Shown: positions 8,117 through 17,061 of the stretch, piece after piece
Numbering within the stretch: the first letter of the stretch is position 1
Layout of the letters: each line of letters begins with the position of its first letter
Origin: Paenibacillus azoreducens
GTDB lineage: Bacteria > Bacillota > Bacilli > Paenibacillales > Paenibacillaceae
NCBI RefSeq assembly: GCF_021654775.1
Contig: NZ_AP025343.1
Location: forward strand, 2,695,501-2,759,500
Length of the DNA stretch: 64,000 nucleotides
Reading direction: 5' to 3'
Made by a program: the position numbers and the translations under genes
Notes under the pieces: generated by a model
What the model was told of the DNA's origin: nothing
Database searches by the model: none
Seen by the model: the letters and a program-made list of their open reading frames with translations, nothing else

Positions 8117-8707
8117 ATGTTTTATCGTTTTTGCCGCGCCTTGCTGCGCGCGTTATTTGCCGTCATGTATCGCTTGGAAGCGATCGGGCTGGACAACGTG
8201 CCGAAAGAGGGCGGAGTTTTGCTCTGCTCCAATCACATCAGCGTGCGTGATCCGATTACGGTTGGCATCAAGATCAGCCGCCAAGTCAAGTTTATGGCCA
8301 AAGCGGAGCTGTTTAAAGTGCCGGTCTTAGGCATGATTGTTACCAATTTGGGCGCATTTCCGGTCAAACGCGGAGGCGTCAGCAAGGAATCAGTCAAAAC
8401 GTCCCTAAAGATTTTAAGAGGTGGGGAAGTCATGGGGATTTTCCCTGAAGGGACGCGCCATTCCGATAGTGGAGCGGCCAAGAAAGGCGCCGCGACTTTT
8501 GCTCTGCGCAGCGGAGCGGCGGTGGTACCGGCTGCGATTATTGGCAACTACAAGCTTTTCCGTAAAATGAAAGTGATCTATGGCAAACCGATTGATATAT
8601 CCGAATTTGCAGATATGGACTCCGGAGAGGCTATTGAAGCTGTAACCGAGAAAATCATGTCGCGGATCCGCGAGATGCAGCAAACCGGCCAACCAACGCT
8701 GAATTAA
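8117..8707 (+). CDS. plsC: 1-acylglycerol-3-phosphate O-acyltransferase
   Basis: 196 residues. Converts lysophosphatidic acid to phosphatidic acid in membrane lipid synthesis. The acyltransferase motif H-x4-D is H40-I-S-V-R-D45 (preceded by Asn39), the second motif includes the V-K-R region at 83-85 and the third is F-P-E-G-T-R at 109-114. An amphipathic hydrophobic N-terminus suggests peripheral or monotopic membrane binding. Start ATG follows GGGGAGAAGG. It shares a cluster with cmk and the S1 protein gene. Confidence 0.92.
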   Translation: MFYRFCRALLRALFAVMYRLEAIGLDNVPKEGGVLLCSNHISVRDPITVGIKISRQVKFMAKAELFKVPVLGMIVTNLGAFPVKRGGVSKESVKTSLKILRGGEVMGIFPEGTRHSDSGAAKKGAATFALRSGAAVVPAAIIGNYKLFRKMKVIYGKPIDISEFADMDSGEAIEAVTEKIMSRIREMQQTGQPTLN

Positions 8708-8827
8708 CCGCTTTAGTGCATGAAGACAGGCGCTTATTGGAAAGATATTAAATGTTTTGGATGTGTTTTGAACTCTGCGACAGCAGGTTTGAATAAATGG
8801 TTTTTTTGAATTGAGGAGGGTATTGAC

Positions 8828-10051
8828 ATGTCGGAAGAAACTAAAAATCTGGAAGCCGAAGTAAATCAAGAGGAAATGGACCAATTCGTTTCCTTGAAAA
8901 AAGGGGACACCGTTAAAGGTTCTATCGTCAAATTGGAAGATAACCAAGCTTATGTAAGCATTGGATATAAATACGACGGTGTGATCCCGATCCGCGAACT
9001 GTCTTCCGTTCATCTGGACAACGCAGCGGATGCGGTTCAGATTGGCCAGGAAGTAGAATGCAAAGTGGTCAGCATCGACGACGAAAAGGAAAAACTTGTT
9101 CTTTCCAAACGCGCAATCGATAGCGAAAACGCATGGGAAGAGCTTGAAAAACATTTCGAAGCCCAAGACGTGTTCGAAGTAACCGTAGCGGACGTCGTTA
9201 AAGGCGGTCTGGTTGCTAACGTGGGTGTGCGCGGATTTATTCCTGCTTCCATGGTAGAGCGTCATTTTGTGGAGGATTTCAGCGACTACAAAGGCCGCAC
9301 GCTTCGCGTAAAAGTGAAGGAAATGGACCGCGAAAACAACAAGGTCATTCTTTCCCAAAAAGACGTGCTGGATGAGGAATTTGAAGCAAACAAACAAAAG
9401 GTAATGTCCGAGCTGCAAGAAGGTCAAGAACTTGAAGGTACGGTGCAACGCCTGACCCAATTCGGAGCATTTGTTGACGTAGGCGGAGTTGACGGACTCG
9501 TTCACGTATCCGAAATGGCTTGGAATCATGTTGAAAAACCTGCTGACGTTGTTTCTGAAGGGGACAAAGTTCGGGTTAAAATCCTGAAAGTTGATCCTGA
9601 AAAAGGAAAAATCAGTCTGAGCATGAAAGCGGCCCAACCTGGTCCTTGGGATACTGCGGCCGAAAAATTCAACACTGGCGATGTGGTAACAGGCGAAGTT
9701 AAACGTCTTGTGACTTTCGGTGCTTTTGTCGAACTGGCGCCAGGGGTTGAAGGACTTGTGCATATTTCCCAAATTTCTCATAAACATATCGGAACTCCGC
9801 ATGAAGTTCTGAAAGAAGGACAAGAGGTTCAAGTGAAAATCCTGGACATCAACCCTGCGGAAAAACGCGTAAGCCTCAGCATCAAGGAAACGGAAGAAGC
9901 TCCGGCTGCTGCGCCTAAACCTGAAAGACCTGCTAAAGGCGGCAACCATAAGGATGAGCTTAAGGACAATCCGAACGTATCTCTGAGCAACCAAGGACTC
10001 AGCATTACGCTTGGGGAACGTTTTGGAGACAAACTCAGCCAATTCAAATGA
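8828..10051 (+). CDS. rpsA: S1-domain RNA-binding protein (RpsA/YpfD type)
   Basis: 407 residues with four S1 (OB-fold) repeats at roughly 20-90, 105-172, 190-260 and 277-347, each with the typical V-x-G-x-V pattern and F-G-A-F-V motifs. The C-terminal tail is Ala/Pro/Lys rich and ends near a basic stretch. It is shorter than six-domain proteobacterial S1 and matches the low-GC Gram-positive ribosomal S1 homologue. The start codon follows TGAGGAGG. A 120-nt gap separates it from plsC and a strong terminator closes the unit. Confidence 0.92.
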   Translation: MSEETKNLEAEVNQEEMDQFVSLKKGDTVKGSIVKLEDNQAYVSIGYKYDGVIPIRELSSVHLDNAADAVQIGQEVECKVVSIDDEKEKLVLSKRAIDSENAWEELEKHFEAQDVFEVTVADVVKGGLVANVGVRGFIPASMVERHFVEDFSDYKGRTLRVKVKEMDRENNKVILSQKDVLDEEFEANKQKVMSELQEGQELEGTVQRLTQFGAFVDVGGVDGLVHVSEMAWNHVEKPADVVSEGDKVRVKILKVDPEKGKISLSMKAAQPGPWDTAAEKFNTGDVVTGEVKRLVTFGAFVELAPGVEGLVHISQISHKHIGTPHEVLKEGQEVQVKILDINPAEKRVSLSIKETEEAPAAAPKPERPAKGGNHKDELKDNPNVSLSNQGLSITLGERFGDKLSQFK

Positions 10052-10076
10052 TTTGATGCCTTCTCGGAAATGAACA

Positions 10077-10111
10077 GCGGCGAACCCTTTCATCGGGTTC
10101 GTCGTTTTTTA
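10077..10111 (+). terminator. Intrinsic terminator after the S1 gene
   Basis: CGGCGAACCC and GGGTTCGTCG form a near-perfect stem around a short loop, followed by TTTTTT. Confidence 0.88.
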
Positions 10112-10303
10112 TATTCGACTCCCTTTAATCCGGGTGATGAGGAAACTTCGCAAGAGCACAGGGAGAAGAGGATAGGCGTATGCATGGAAATGCAGTTCTT
10201 TCGGAAATATAGGATTAATGTGAGGATCGTCATATGAAACGTTAGCCAAAATAAACGTTTTTTGCTATGATGATAAGCGTAAGCATTGACAGGAGGAGTG
10301 AAT

Positions 10304-11626
10304 ATGGCAAGACCCGTAGTAGCTATCGTTGGCAGGCCCAACGTTGGCAAATCAACTATTTTTAACCGTTTGATTGGCGATCGATTGGCTATCGTGGAAG
10401 ATAAACCGGGGATTACCCGAGATCGGATTTATGGAGTATCCGAATGGAACGGCAAGGCGTTCAGCGTCATCGATACCGGGGGTATCGAAATAGACGGGGA
10501 CGATGTAATCATCAAATCCATTCGCATGCAGGCAGAACTTGCGATCGAGGAAGCGGATGTTATCGTCTTTATGTGCGACGCCAAAAGCGGAGTGACACAG
10601 TCCGATGAGGAAGTGGCGCAAATTCTATTCCGCTCGGGCAAACCGATCGTCCTGGCCGTAAACAAAGTGGATAACCTTAGCAGGCATGATGAGATTTATG
10701 AATTTTACAGCCTGGGATTCGGCGATCCGATTGCGATTTCCGGAAGCCATGGAACAGGAATCGGCGATTTGCTGGACGCCATCGTGGATATTCTGCCGGA
10801 ACTTAACGATGATGAATATGATGAAGATGTGATCCGCGTCGCTTTGATCGGCCGTCCAAATGTCGGCAAATCTTCGCTTGTAAACGCCATCCTCGGCGAA
10901 GAGCGCGTCATTGTCAGCGATATCGCAGGTACGACGAGAGATGCGATCGATACGCCTTTTGAACGGGACGGGCAGCGTTATGTGCTGATCGATACGGCGG
11001 GCATGCGCAAACGCGGCAAAGTGTATGAAACAACGGAGAAATACAGTGTTATGCGTGCGATGCGCGCGATTGAGCGTGCGGACGTCGTCCTCATTGTCAT
11101 TAACGGCGAGGAAGGCATCATTGATCAGGACAAACATATCGCCGGTTATGCTTATGAAGCTGGCAAGGCTTCTATTTTTGTGGTGAATAAATGGGATATC
11201 GTTGATAAAGACGATAAAACTATGCATCAGTTCGAGAAAAAAATCCGCGATCATTTTCTTTTTATGACCTATGCACCGATCGTGTTTTTGTCTGCCAAGA
11301 CAAAGTCTCGTTTGCATAAGTTGCTCCCGGTCGTGCAGCATGTAGCCGAGCAGCACACGCTTCGCGTTCAAACGCATCTCCTCAACGATGTCGTCTCCGA
11401 TGCGGTAGCGATCAACCCTCCTCCAACGGACAAAGGAAGGCGTTTGCGCATTAACTATGTAACCCAGGTGGCCGTGAAGCCGCCAACCATGGTTGTATTC
11501 GTCAATGATCCTGAATTAATGCACTTCTCCTATGAACGGTATCTGGAGAATAAAATACGGGGCGCATTTGATTTCGAGGGCACCCCGATCAGGATCTTTA
11601 CGCGGCGTAAATCGGATGAAAGTTAG
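10304..11626 (+). CDS. der: Ribosome biogenesis GTPase Der (EngA)
   Basis: 440 residues. Essential GTPase of 50S subunit assembly with two tandem G domains. The first G1 motif is G-R-P-N-V-G-K-S at 10-17; a second G-R-P-N-V-G-K-S begins the second domain about 170 residues later; N-K-V-D and N-K-W-D supply the two G4 motifs; D-T-G-G and D-T-A-G the two G3 motifs. The KH-like C-terminal domain is present. ATG 10304 follows AGGAGGAG; an upstream in-frame ATG at 10286 would add six residues without a ribosome binding site. Confidence 0.96.
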   Translation: MARPVVAIVGRPNVGKSTIFNRLIGDRLAIVEDKPGITRDRIYGVSEWNGKAFSVIDTGGIEIDGDDVIIKSIRMQAELAIEEADVIVFMCDAKSGVTQSDEEVAQILFRSGKPIVLAVNKVDNLSRHDEIYEFYSLGFGDPIAISGSHGTGIGDLLDAIVDILPELNDDEYDEDVIRVALIGRPNVGKSSLVNAILGEERVIVSDIAGTTRDAIDTPFERDGQRYVLIDTAGMRKRGKVYETTEKYSVMRAMRAIERADVVLIVINGEEGIIDQDKHIAGYAYEAGKASIFVVNKWDIVDKDDKTMHQFEKKIRDHFLFMTYAPIVFLSAKTKSRLHKLLPVVQHVAEQHTLRVQTHLLNDVVSDAVAINPPPTDKGRRLRINYVTQVAVKPPTMVVFVNDPELMHFSYERYLENKIRGAFDFEGTPIRIFTRRKSDES

Positions 11627-11637
11627 GGGAGAATAGA

Positions 11638-12273
11638 TTGATTCTACAGATCATAGCTATCGTTTTCAGTTATTTGCTCGGCTCCGTAAGCTTCAGCGTC
11701 GTGCTGGCCAAGCTCCTTAAAGGGATAGATATCCGCCAGCATGGCAGCGGCAATGCCGGTGCAACCAATACACTTCGGATTTTGGGTAAGGGGCCGGCAA
11801 TCGCCGTGCTCATGCTTGATGTTCTGAAAGGCATAGCCGCCGTATGGCTTGGCAAGTGGCTTGGTGGCGACAACGAATGGATCCCCGCCTTTTGCGGGAT
11901 CGCTGCGATCATCGGCCATAACTGGCCTGTCTACTTTCATTTCCGCGGAGGCAAGGGGATTGCCAGTACGATCGGCGTCATGGCTACCCTCTGTTTTTTT
12001 CCGGCTTTATGCGCCGGAATCATCGCGATTCTGTTGATTGTAATTACGCGTTATGTATCACTTGGTTCACTGGTTTTTGTGGCCCTTACCCCTATTTCTT
12101 TGGTGATTTTTGGTTTGATTTACGGATTTGATTGGCCCATTTTTTGGTCCAGCTTGGTCATTTGTTTGTTTGCCTTCTGGAGACATCGCAGCAATATCGT
12201 GAAAATTGTTCAAGGTCGGGAAAACAAAATTGGCTCCGGGGGAACCAAAGGGGGAAAGAGAATTGTCAAGTAA
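11638..12273 (+). CDS. plsY: Glycerol-3-phosphate acyltransferase PlsY
   Basis: 211 residues with about five membrane segments. Transfers the acyl group of acyl-phosphate to glycerol 3-phosphate, the first step in phospholipid synthesis. Conserved loops are visible: G-S-G-N-A-G-A-T-N-T near residues 36-45 and H-N-W-P-V-Y-F with R-G-G-K-G in the middle. It starts with TTG after GGGGAGAA and ends inside the start region of gpsA (overlap of 11 bp), an arrangement that couples synthesis of acceptor (glycerol 3-phosphate) and acylation. Confidence 0.93.
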   Translation: MILQIIAIVFSYLLGSVSFSVVLAKLLKGIDIRQHGSGNAGATNTLRILGKGPAIAVLMLDVLKGIAAVWLGKWLGGDNEWIPAFCGIAAIIGHNWPVYFHFRGGKGIASTIGVMATLCFFPALCAGIIAILLIVITRYVSLGSLVFVALTPISLVIFGLIYGFDWPIFWSSLVICLFAFWRHRSNIVKIVQGRENKIGSGGTKGGKRIVK

Positions 12274-13303
12274 AGTGGCAGTACTTGTAGCCGGCAGCTG
12301 GGGGACCGCTTTGGCAAGCGTGCTCGCTGCCAATCATCCCAATGTGATGATCTGGAGCCGCTCTGCTGAACAGGTACAAGAAATAAACGAGAAGCATATG
12401 AACAGCCGTTATTTGCCGGATGCGGAATTGCCCGCGAATTTGAAAGCGACAACCGATATGGAAGAAGCGGTGTCGGGGGCATGCGCGGTGCTGATCGTAG
12501 CTCCTTCCAAGGCGATGCGCGAGGTTTCGCGGTCTCTCAAACCCTATTGGCAAGAGGATATGTTATGTATACATGCGACGAAGGGTTTCGAAACCGAAAC
12601 CTTGAAACGGATGTCGACCGTTATTGCTGAGGAACTTGGATGCCCTGAAGGCGATATTGTCGTCCTCTCAGGGCCCAGCCATGCGGAAGAAGTGATCCGG
12701 CTCTGTCCTACGACGGTGGTTGTCGCTTCCCTCAATCAGCAGGCTGCATCCGCCGCCCAGGATTTATTCATGAATGCGGATTTCCGCGTTTATACGAACC
12801 GGGATATGCTCGGGGTTGAACTTGCTGGAGCGCTGAAGAATATCATCGCGCTCGGAGCGGGTATGTCGGATGGGCTCGGGTACGGTGACAACGCCAAGGC
12901 AGCGCTATTAACACGCGGCTTGGCAGAAATCACCCGCATTGGCGTCGAAATGGGGGCCAATCCGCTGACGTTTGCCGGTTTGGCGGGGGTCGGCGATTTG
13001 GTCGTAACAGCAACCAGCCGTCACAGCCGCAACTGGAGAGCGGGCTGCATGCTTGGAGAAGGAAAAAAGCTGGACGACGTTCTGAACTCAATGGGAATGG
13101 TCGTCGAGGGGATCCGCACGACCAAGGCGGCTCATACGATTTCGGAGAAGTATGGCGTGCAAATGCCGATTGCAGAACAACTGTACCAAGTGCTTTTTGA
13201 AAACAAAGACCCGCGGATTGCGGTAGAAGCGTTGATGGGGCGCGATCCTAAGACGGAAATGGAGTCCATGAAACTCGCAACTTGGGAACAATGGCATAGC
13301 TGA
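12263..13303 (+). CDS. gpsA: NAD(P)H-dependent glycerol-3-phosphate dehydrogenase
   Basis: 346 residues. Reduces dihydroxyacetone phosphate to sn-glycerol 3-phosphate. TTG 12263, preceded by GGGGGAAAGAG, gives the usual N-terminus. The cofactor fingerprint normally reads G-x-G-x-W-G; here it reads V9-A-G11-S-W-G14, so the first glycine is valine (codon GTA). The catalytic-domain sequence G-A-L-K-N-I and the G-Y-G-D-N-A-K-A-A motif are intact. Overlaps plsY by 11 bp. The Val substitution is seen directly; whether it changes cofactor use is unknown. Confidence 0.93.
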   Translation: MSSKVAVLVAGSWGTALASVLAANHPNVMIWSRSAEQVQEINEKHMNSRYLPDAELPANLKATTDMEEAVSGACAVLIVAPSKAMREVSRSLKPYWQEDMLCIHATKGFETETLKRMSTVIAEELGCPEGDIVVLSGPSHAEEVIRLCPTTVVVASLNQQAASAAQDLFMNADFRVYTNRDMLGVELAGALKNIIALGAGMSDGLGYGDNAKAALLTRGLAEITRIGVEMGANPLTFAGLAGVGDLVVTATSRHSRNWRAGCMLGEGKKLDDVLNSMGMVVEGIRTTKAAHTISEKYGVQMPIAEQLYQVLFENKDPRIAVEALMGRDPKTEMESMKLATWEQWHS

Positions 13304-13369
13304 TGCTTTTCACCTTTCAAGGCCTTTCCTCATATATATAATTCGAGGACTGCCGGAGGAGGGGAGAAG

Positions 13370-13645
13370 ATGAGCAAAAATTTGTCCAAGGACGTGCTGA
13401 ACGTGATCAACAAGAAATCCGGAAAGCACATCTCGGAAAATGCCGTTAAGAAGCTTGCAAGTACCGTAAAACCTTCTACAATGCAAAATGAGGCCCAGCT
13501 CCGCCAACTGATCAAACAAGTGTCCGCAATGGCCAACGTTCCGGTCAGCGAAGAAACCATTCGGGATATTGTGAGCGCGGTCAAGAAAAGCGGTATGAAT
13601 CCGCAAAATATGGAATCACTAATGAAATTAATGATGAAGAAATAA
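13370..13645 (+). CDS. Stage VI sporulation protein F-like
   Basis: 91 residues, basic, predicted all helical, with no signal peptide. It matches the size and sequence style of SpoVIF (YjcC), a mother-cell protein needed for spore coat assembly and control of GerE-dependent genes in B. subtilis; conserved-looking elements include the N-terminal L-S-K-D-V-L and the Lys/Met-rich C-terminus. The start follows GGAGGAGGGGAG. In B. subtilis the gene lies elsewhere; here it stands near other sporulation genes. Assignment is by resemblance. Confidence 0.7.
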   Translation: MSKNLSKDVLNVINKKSGKHISENAVKKLASTVKPSTMQNEAQLRQLIKQVSAMANVPVSEETIRDIVSAVKKSGMNPQNMESLMKLMMKK

Positions 13646-13669
13646 CGCTGTTTAGTCTGAATGTAAAGG

Positions 13670-13719
13670 GCAATAAGTCGACGAAGCCTTGGGGTTTCGT
13701 GGATTTATGCTCTTTTTTT
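13670..13719 (+). terminator. Intrinsic terminator after the SpoVIF-like gene
   Basis: An imperfect long stem (GCAATAAGTCGACGAA against TTTCGTGGATTTATGC) with a G-rich loop and seven T. Confidence 0.7.
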
Positions 13720-13833
13720 CAGAGTGCGGACAAGCTTTCTTTGTTAAGGCTTTGCAAAATCGTCAGTCAAGAAAGCGGACAAATTTCATGCTATAATACG
13801 AGTATCTATAAAGAAAGAATGGAGAATTAGAAT

Positions 13834-14013
13834 ATGGATCCGATGACTAAGATGTGGGTTTCCCTGATCGCTATCCTGGTAATGGGGTTATCCGTATTTT
13901 TGATTACATTTGCCCGTACCAAAACAACCGGCATTCTTCGCGGAGCGTTATCATTCGTAGCATTTATCATTATGGTGGTCGGATTTGTTGGCGGAATGGC
14001 GGCGTTATTGTGA
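13834..14013 (+). CDS. DUF2768 small membrane protein (YphE-like)
   Basis: 59 residues, ATG 13834 after GGAGAA and downstream of a TATAAT box at about 13792. Two hydrophobic membrane segments occupy most of the protein (residues 8-26 and 38-57), separated by a short basic loop (R-T-K-T-T). Size, topology and position between gpsA and spoIVA match B. subtilis YphE of family DUF2768, whose role is unknown. The stop codon overlaps the GTG of the next gene (GTGA). Confidence 0.75.
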   Translation: MDPMTKMWVSLIAILVMGLSVFLITFARTKTTGILRGALSFVAFIIMVVGFVGGMAALL

Positions 14014-14408
14014 TAAATCGATTTCGCCAGCTTTTTGACCGGAAAAAGCCCGTGGAGGAAACGAAGGCAGCGGACCAAAAGGAAGCGGTTGACCATGCAG
14101 GAACTCGGGTGGCTACCATGCAGCTTACGGGAAGAACGATTGAGAAAACGGTCGTACCCGAGCCGGGAAAAACCATTCTGCAGCATGCCAAGGACCATGA
14201 AGTGGACTGGCAGCATATGTGCAAGCGCGGTACATGTGCCCGCTGCCGATGCCAAGTCATTGAAGGATACGGATTTTTGGAGGAACCTACGGAGGCGGAA
14301 TATCGCCGTCTGGATCCCGAGGAATTTGACGAAGGATTTCGTCTCGGGTGCCAGGCGGTCGTGAAGGCGCCGGGAAAAATCGTCGCACGCAACAAAACAT
14401 ATTTTTAG
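14010..14408 (+). CDS. [2Fe-2S] ferredoxin-like protein
   Basis: 132 residues if translation begins at the GTG (14010) that overlaps the upstream TGA by 4 bp; this overlap suggests coupling because there is no strong ribosome binding site. After a charged N-terminal extension (about 35 residues) comes a plant-type ferredoxin domain with cysteines at C71, C76, C79 and C114 (C-x4-C-x2-C then a distant Cys) and an extra C81. The domain would carry a single [2Fe-2S] cluster for electron transfer; the partner is unknown. A MITE-like repeat begins directly after the stop codon. Confidence 0.82.
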   Translation: MINRFRQLFDRKKPVEETKAADQKEAVDHAGTRVATMQLTGRTIEKTVVPEPGKTILQHAKDHEVDWQHMCKRGTCARCRCQVIEGYGFLEEPTEAEYRRLDPEEFDEGFRLGCQAVVKAPGKIVARNKTYF

Positions 14409-14409
14409 A

Positions 14410-14742
14410 GTGCGTGTTCAAAAAGGCCGGTTTTCAGCACCGAAGCTTATGCTTCCGATGTGCGTTTTTTCAAAACGCTTCAGTTGGATGAAGCTAGGGA
14501 CTGAGGAGCGGAGCGTACGTAGTGGGTACGTGAGCACCGGAAGGCCCGGCTGAATTCAAGATTCGACGCCGAATCCGCTTCTTGATTCACTTCGTGCTAG
14601 ATATAGAATTTATAAGTTATCAGCTGAGCTGATGAAATTCTATATCGCAAGAAAACCTACCTATTCACCGCGGTCGCTCAACCTTGAGTTGCCTCGATTA
14701 GGTTTTCTTATCAAGAGCGGACTTTTTGAACAACCTCTAGAG
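14410..14742. repeat. MITE-like repeat B, copy 2 (long form)
   Basis: About 330 bp with ends GTTCAAAAAG and CTTTTTGAAC. It fills most of the gap between the ferredoxin and the nucleotidyltransferase gene and is closely related to the 408-bp copy at 62833-63240. No reading frame for a transposase is present inside. Confidence 0.85.
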
Positions 14743-14768
14743 GATTTTCGGAAATAGGAGAGTGGGAC

Positions 14769-15419
14769 ATGCAGATTTCATCCGAACTGAATCATGCGCT
14801 GCAGCAGGTATCCGGGGCATTGGGCAAAGCCGGGACATGCTGGCTGGTCGGCGGTAGCTGCGGACTTCTGCTCCAGAATGTGCATTTGGATGCGATGCCG
14901 AGAGACATCGATGTTTATACTGATGAGATTCATGTGAAGGAGCTTCACAAGCTGCTGATTGAATATTCCGTTGATGAACCAGCGCTTAGCGAAACGTCAA
15001 ACTACCGTTCCATTCTTAGCCATTACAAGCTTGACGGCTATTTGACGGAGCTGGTCGGAAGCTTCAGAGTTCGCACGCATGGAAGCTGCTATGATGTACT
15101 GGTAGATGAGATGCTGCTGCTGGAAGCCGTAACGGCTGACCTTGAGGGGACTTCAATACCGTTGATGCCGCTTGGGCATGAGCTTGTTTTTAACGTGCTT
15201 CGGGGAAGAGCCGACCGTTACGAAGCCATTGCTGCAGCGATGAAAGCGAATCTCCCCGCGCATTTGCCCTTGCTTAAGCGAATCTGCAATGCAAGCAGCC
15301 TATCGGAGCAGCATATCAGGCAATTGGAAGCATTGCTAAACTGCAGCGGACTCGCAAACGCAGATTCTGATCCTGCGCCGCTTGAAAAGCGGAAGGAGCC
15401 GCACGGGAATGAAACATGA
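14769..15419 (+). CDS. Nucleotidyltransferase-fold protein
   Basis: 216 residues. The N-terminal half shows the hallmarks of the nucleotidyltransferase fold: G-G-S-C-G at 28-32 and R-D-I-D at 45-48, whose two Asp residues are the usual metal ligands, followed by a possible third acid further on. This pattern occurs in uncharacterised MNT/AbiEii-like and aminoglycoside-type enzymes. No antitoxin-like partner is adjacent; the downstream gene is a ferredoxin that overlaps it by 11 bp. Start follows ATAGGAGAG. Activity and substrate are unknown. Confidence 0.7.
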   Translation: MQISSELNHALQQVSGALGKAGTCWLVGGSCGLLLQNVHLDAMPRDIDVYTDEIHVKELHKLLIEYSVDEPALSETSNYRSILSHYKLDGYLTELVGSFRVRTHGSCYDVLVDEMLLLEAVTADLEGTSIPLMPLGHELVFNVLRGRADRYEAIAAAMKANLPAHLPLLKRICNASSLSEQHIRQLEALLNCSGLANADSDPAPLEKRKEPHGNET

Positions 15420-15765
15420 AATTACGTTTAATCCATCCGGTAAAAAGGTTGTGGTCAGCCGTGGCACATCCGTGCTGGCGGCTGCGCGGCGGGCGGGTGT
15501 ACATATCCCTACGCGATGCGGTGGGAAAATGGGTTGTCTGATGTGTAAGATTGAAGTGGACCAAACGGCAGAGAAGCGGTTATCGCCTCCTGAAGAGCCG
15601 GAGCAGCGCAAGCTCGGTTCACTTGTCCGTCAAGGAATCCGGCTGGCTTGCCAAGCGAAGATTGAAGGAACGGTCACCGTATCCATACCCGAGGACAAGC
15701 TGAAGGCTGCGATCCGCAAAAAACTGGAAGCCGCCCGGGAGGGTGAATCGGATGAATTATGGTAG
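15409..15765 (+). CDS. [2Fe-2S] ferredoxin
   Basis: 118 residues. ATG 15409 follows AAGGAG and lies within the 3' end of the nucleotidyltransferase gene. A compact ferredoxin domain holds C37, C43, C46 and C81 (C-x5-C-x2-C then Cys), giving one [2Fe-2S] cluster, followed by a charged C-terminal tail (D-K-L-K-A-A-I-R-K-K). It differs in cysteine spacing from the ferredoxin at 14010, so the two are not simple duplicates. Redox partner is not evident. Confidence 0.85.
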   Translation: MKHEITFNPSGKKVVVSRGTSVLAAARRAGVHIPTRCGGKMGCLMCKIEVDQTAEKRLSPPEEPEQRKLGSLVRQGIRLACQAKIEGTVTVSIPEDKLKAAIRKKLEAAREGESDELW

Positions 15766-15801
15766 GTCAATAACTTACTTGGATATAAAGGATGATCATT
15801 A

Positions 15802-16560
15802 ATGACTCAGACTCGATTTATGAAACGTTATGGAGGATTCCGGAAGGCCGCAGCAGCCGTCATGGTCGCTTTGCTTGCGATAAGCTTGACCGGATGTTTG
15901 TATCCGAATGAGAAGAAAAATGAGAACAGAGTGTCGTATCGCGAAAGTGTAAAGCGGATTCAATCCGCCATTAATGATTACCAGAAAGAAAAGAGCCTCC
16001 TGCCTATTTTAAATGCGGATCAGGAAACGCCCAAATATGAAAAATTCCGCGTTGATCTGGATCTTCTGCAAAAGCAGGGGTTTATAGATGAAATTCCGTC
16101 CACGGCCTTTGAAAAAGGCGGCAGCGCCTATTTTCTAATTCAGAATGAAGAAACGGATCCGACGGTTAAAGTCATGGATTTGATTACGGTGCAGAAAGTC
16201 AATGACGTGCAGCGGGCTGTCAATCAGTATAAAAATGCGCATGACGGCAAGCTTCCGGCGGGAGAGGAAGTATATCCGGGAATTCATGCGGTTGATCCCC
16301 AACTGGCAAATACCAAAAGCATCATTTTGAAGAGCGTGTATTCGGGACAGGATACGAGTTTTATTATGGATGATGCGGGCGTGGTTTACGCCGACTATGC
16401 ATTTGATATTATGCAGCTCATCGAAAAGGAAGGATTAAAGCCGAACCAAAAGGAAGATTTGCGCGAAGAACTGGTAAAAGCCTCGGACTATGTTCCGGTC
16501 AAATCCTTGCCGTATCAATGGAACGGCAATGCTCCAGTGGCTGTTAAATCCTTGCCGTGA
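15802..16560 (+). CDS. YphF-like lipoprotein
   Basis: 252 residues. A basic N-terminus and hydrophobic core end in lipobox L-T-G-C (Cys32), so the protein should be lipid anchored. The mature part is soluble, mixed alpha/beta, with a repeated layout (two related segments starting near residues 50 and 130, both of the type R-x-x-x-A-I/V-N-x-Y). Its place directly before spoIVA matches B. subtilis YphF. Function is not established; involvement in sporulation is inferred from position only. Confidence 0.75.
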   Translation: MTQTRFMKRYGGFRKAAAAVMVALLAISLTGCLYPNEKKNENRVSYRESVKRIQSAINDYQKEKSLLPILNADQETPKYEKFRVDLDLLQKQGFIDEIPSTAFEKGGSAYFLIQNEETDPTVKVMDLITVQKVNDVQRAVNQYKNAHDGKLPAGEEVYPGIHAVDPQLANTKSIILKSVYSGQDTSFIMDDAGVVYADYAFDIMQLIEKEGLKPNQKEDLREELVKASDYVPVKSLPYQWNGNAPVAVKSLP

Positions 16561-16590
16561 CGGGACGAAGAACTTATATTCTATCGCATA

Positions 16591-16632
16591 AACCATTTTT
16601 CATAGCTTTTTCGCTATGGGAAATGGTTTTTT
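16591..16632 (+). terminator. Intrinsic terminator after the yphF-like gene
   Basis: AACCATTTTTCATAGC pairs with GCTATGGGAAATGGTT around TTTTTC, followed by TTTTTT. Confidence 0.82.
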
Positions 16633-16839
16633 GCGGTTCATACGGCCTCGGATGGATTCAAAACAGTTGTTTTCTTTTCAAAAGGATATACATAGTTGCA
16701 CAGCTTTGCGCATATACCTGAGATGGATGACGAGTCCGTGCAAAGTTTGGAATATATGGAATGGGCGAAAGGTAAGGGGACACGGGCAAAACCTGCTAGC
16801 AGCCCTTTCATATAGGTTATGAGATTTTGCAAAATACCC

Positions 16840-16869
16840 GTCATATTGCTTTTGACAGGTACATAATAA
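16840..16869 (+). promoter_or_regulatory. Candidate sigma-E promoter for spoIVA
   Basis: GTCATATT (16840-16847) is the textbook sigma-E -35 element; 14 nt later CATAATAA (16862-16869) resembles the -10 consensus CATACAAT. spoIVA is a known sigma-E gene in B. subtilis. Apart from this and the preceding terminator, the 500-bp gap between 16561 and 17061 shows nothing I can name. Confidence 0.6.
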
Positions 16870-17061
16870 TGATACTAGTCCAAATGCCTAAAGCGAGTAT
16901 CGCCGCTTTGCCGTTTCCAATCCGATTCTGACCCCGGCGGCGGACTACTGACGACATTGTAAGGCTCTTATTCCGTTGCAATGGCTCGAGGCTCCAGATG
17001 GAACACGAAGCGGATGCTCTTAAGCATTTTTCCTTCGGAGTAAATGAGGAGGGGATCTCTT

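Noticed and set aside
8414..10093. 559-codon open frame on the minus strand across the S1 gene
   Set aside because: It lies antisense to a well-supported S1-domain gene, has no sensible domain pattern and no good ribosome binding site; long antisense frames arise from codon bias.
13854..14012. N-terminal extension of the ferredoxin gene to 13854
   Set aside because: That stretch overlaps the DUF2768 gene in another frame and lacks a ribosome binding site; the GTG at 14010 fits better.
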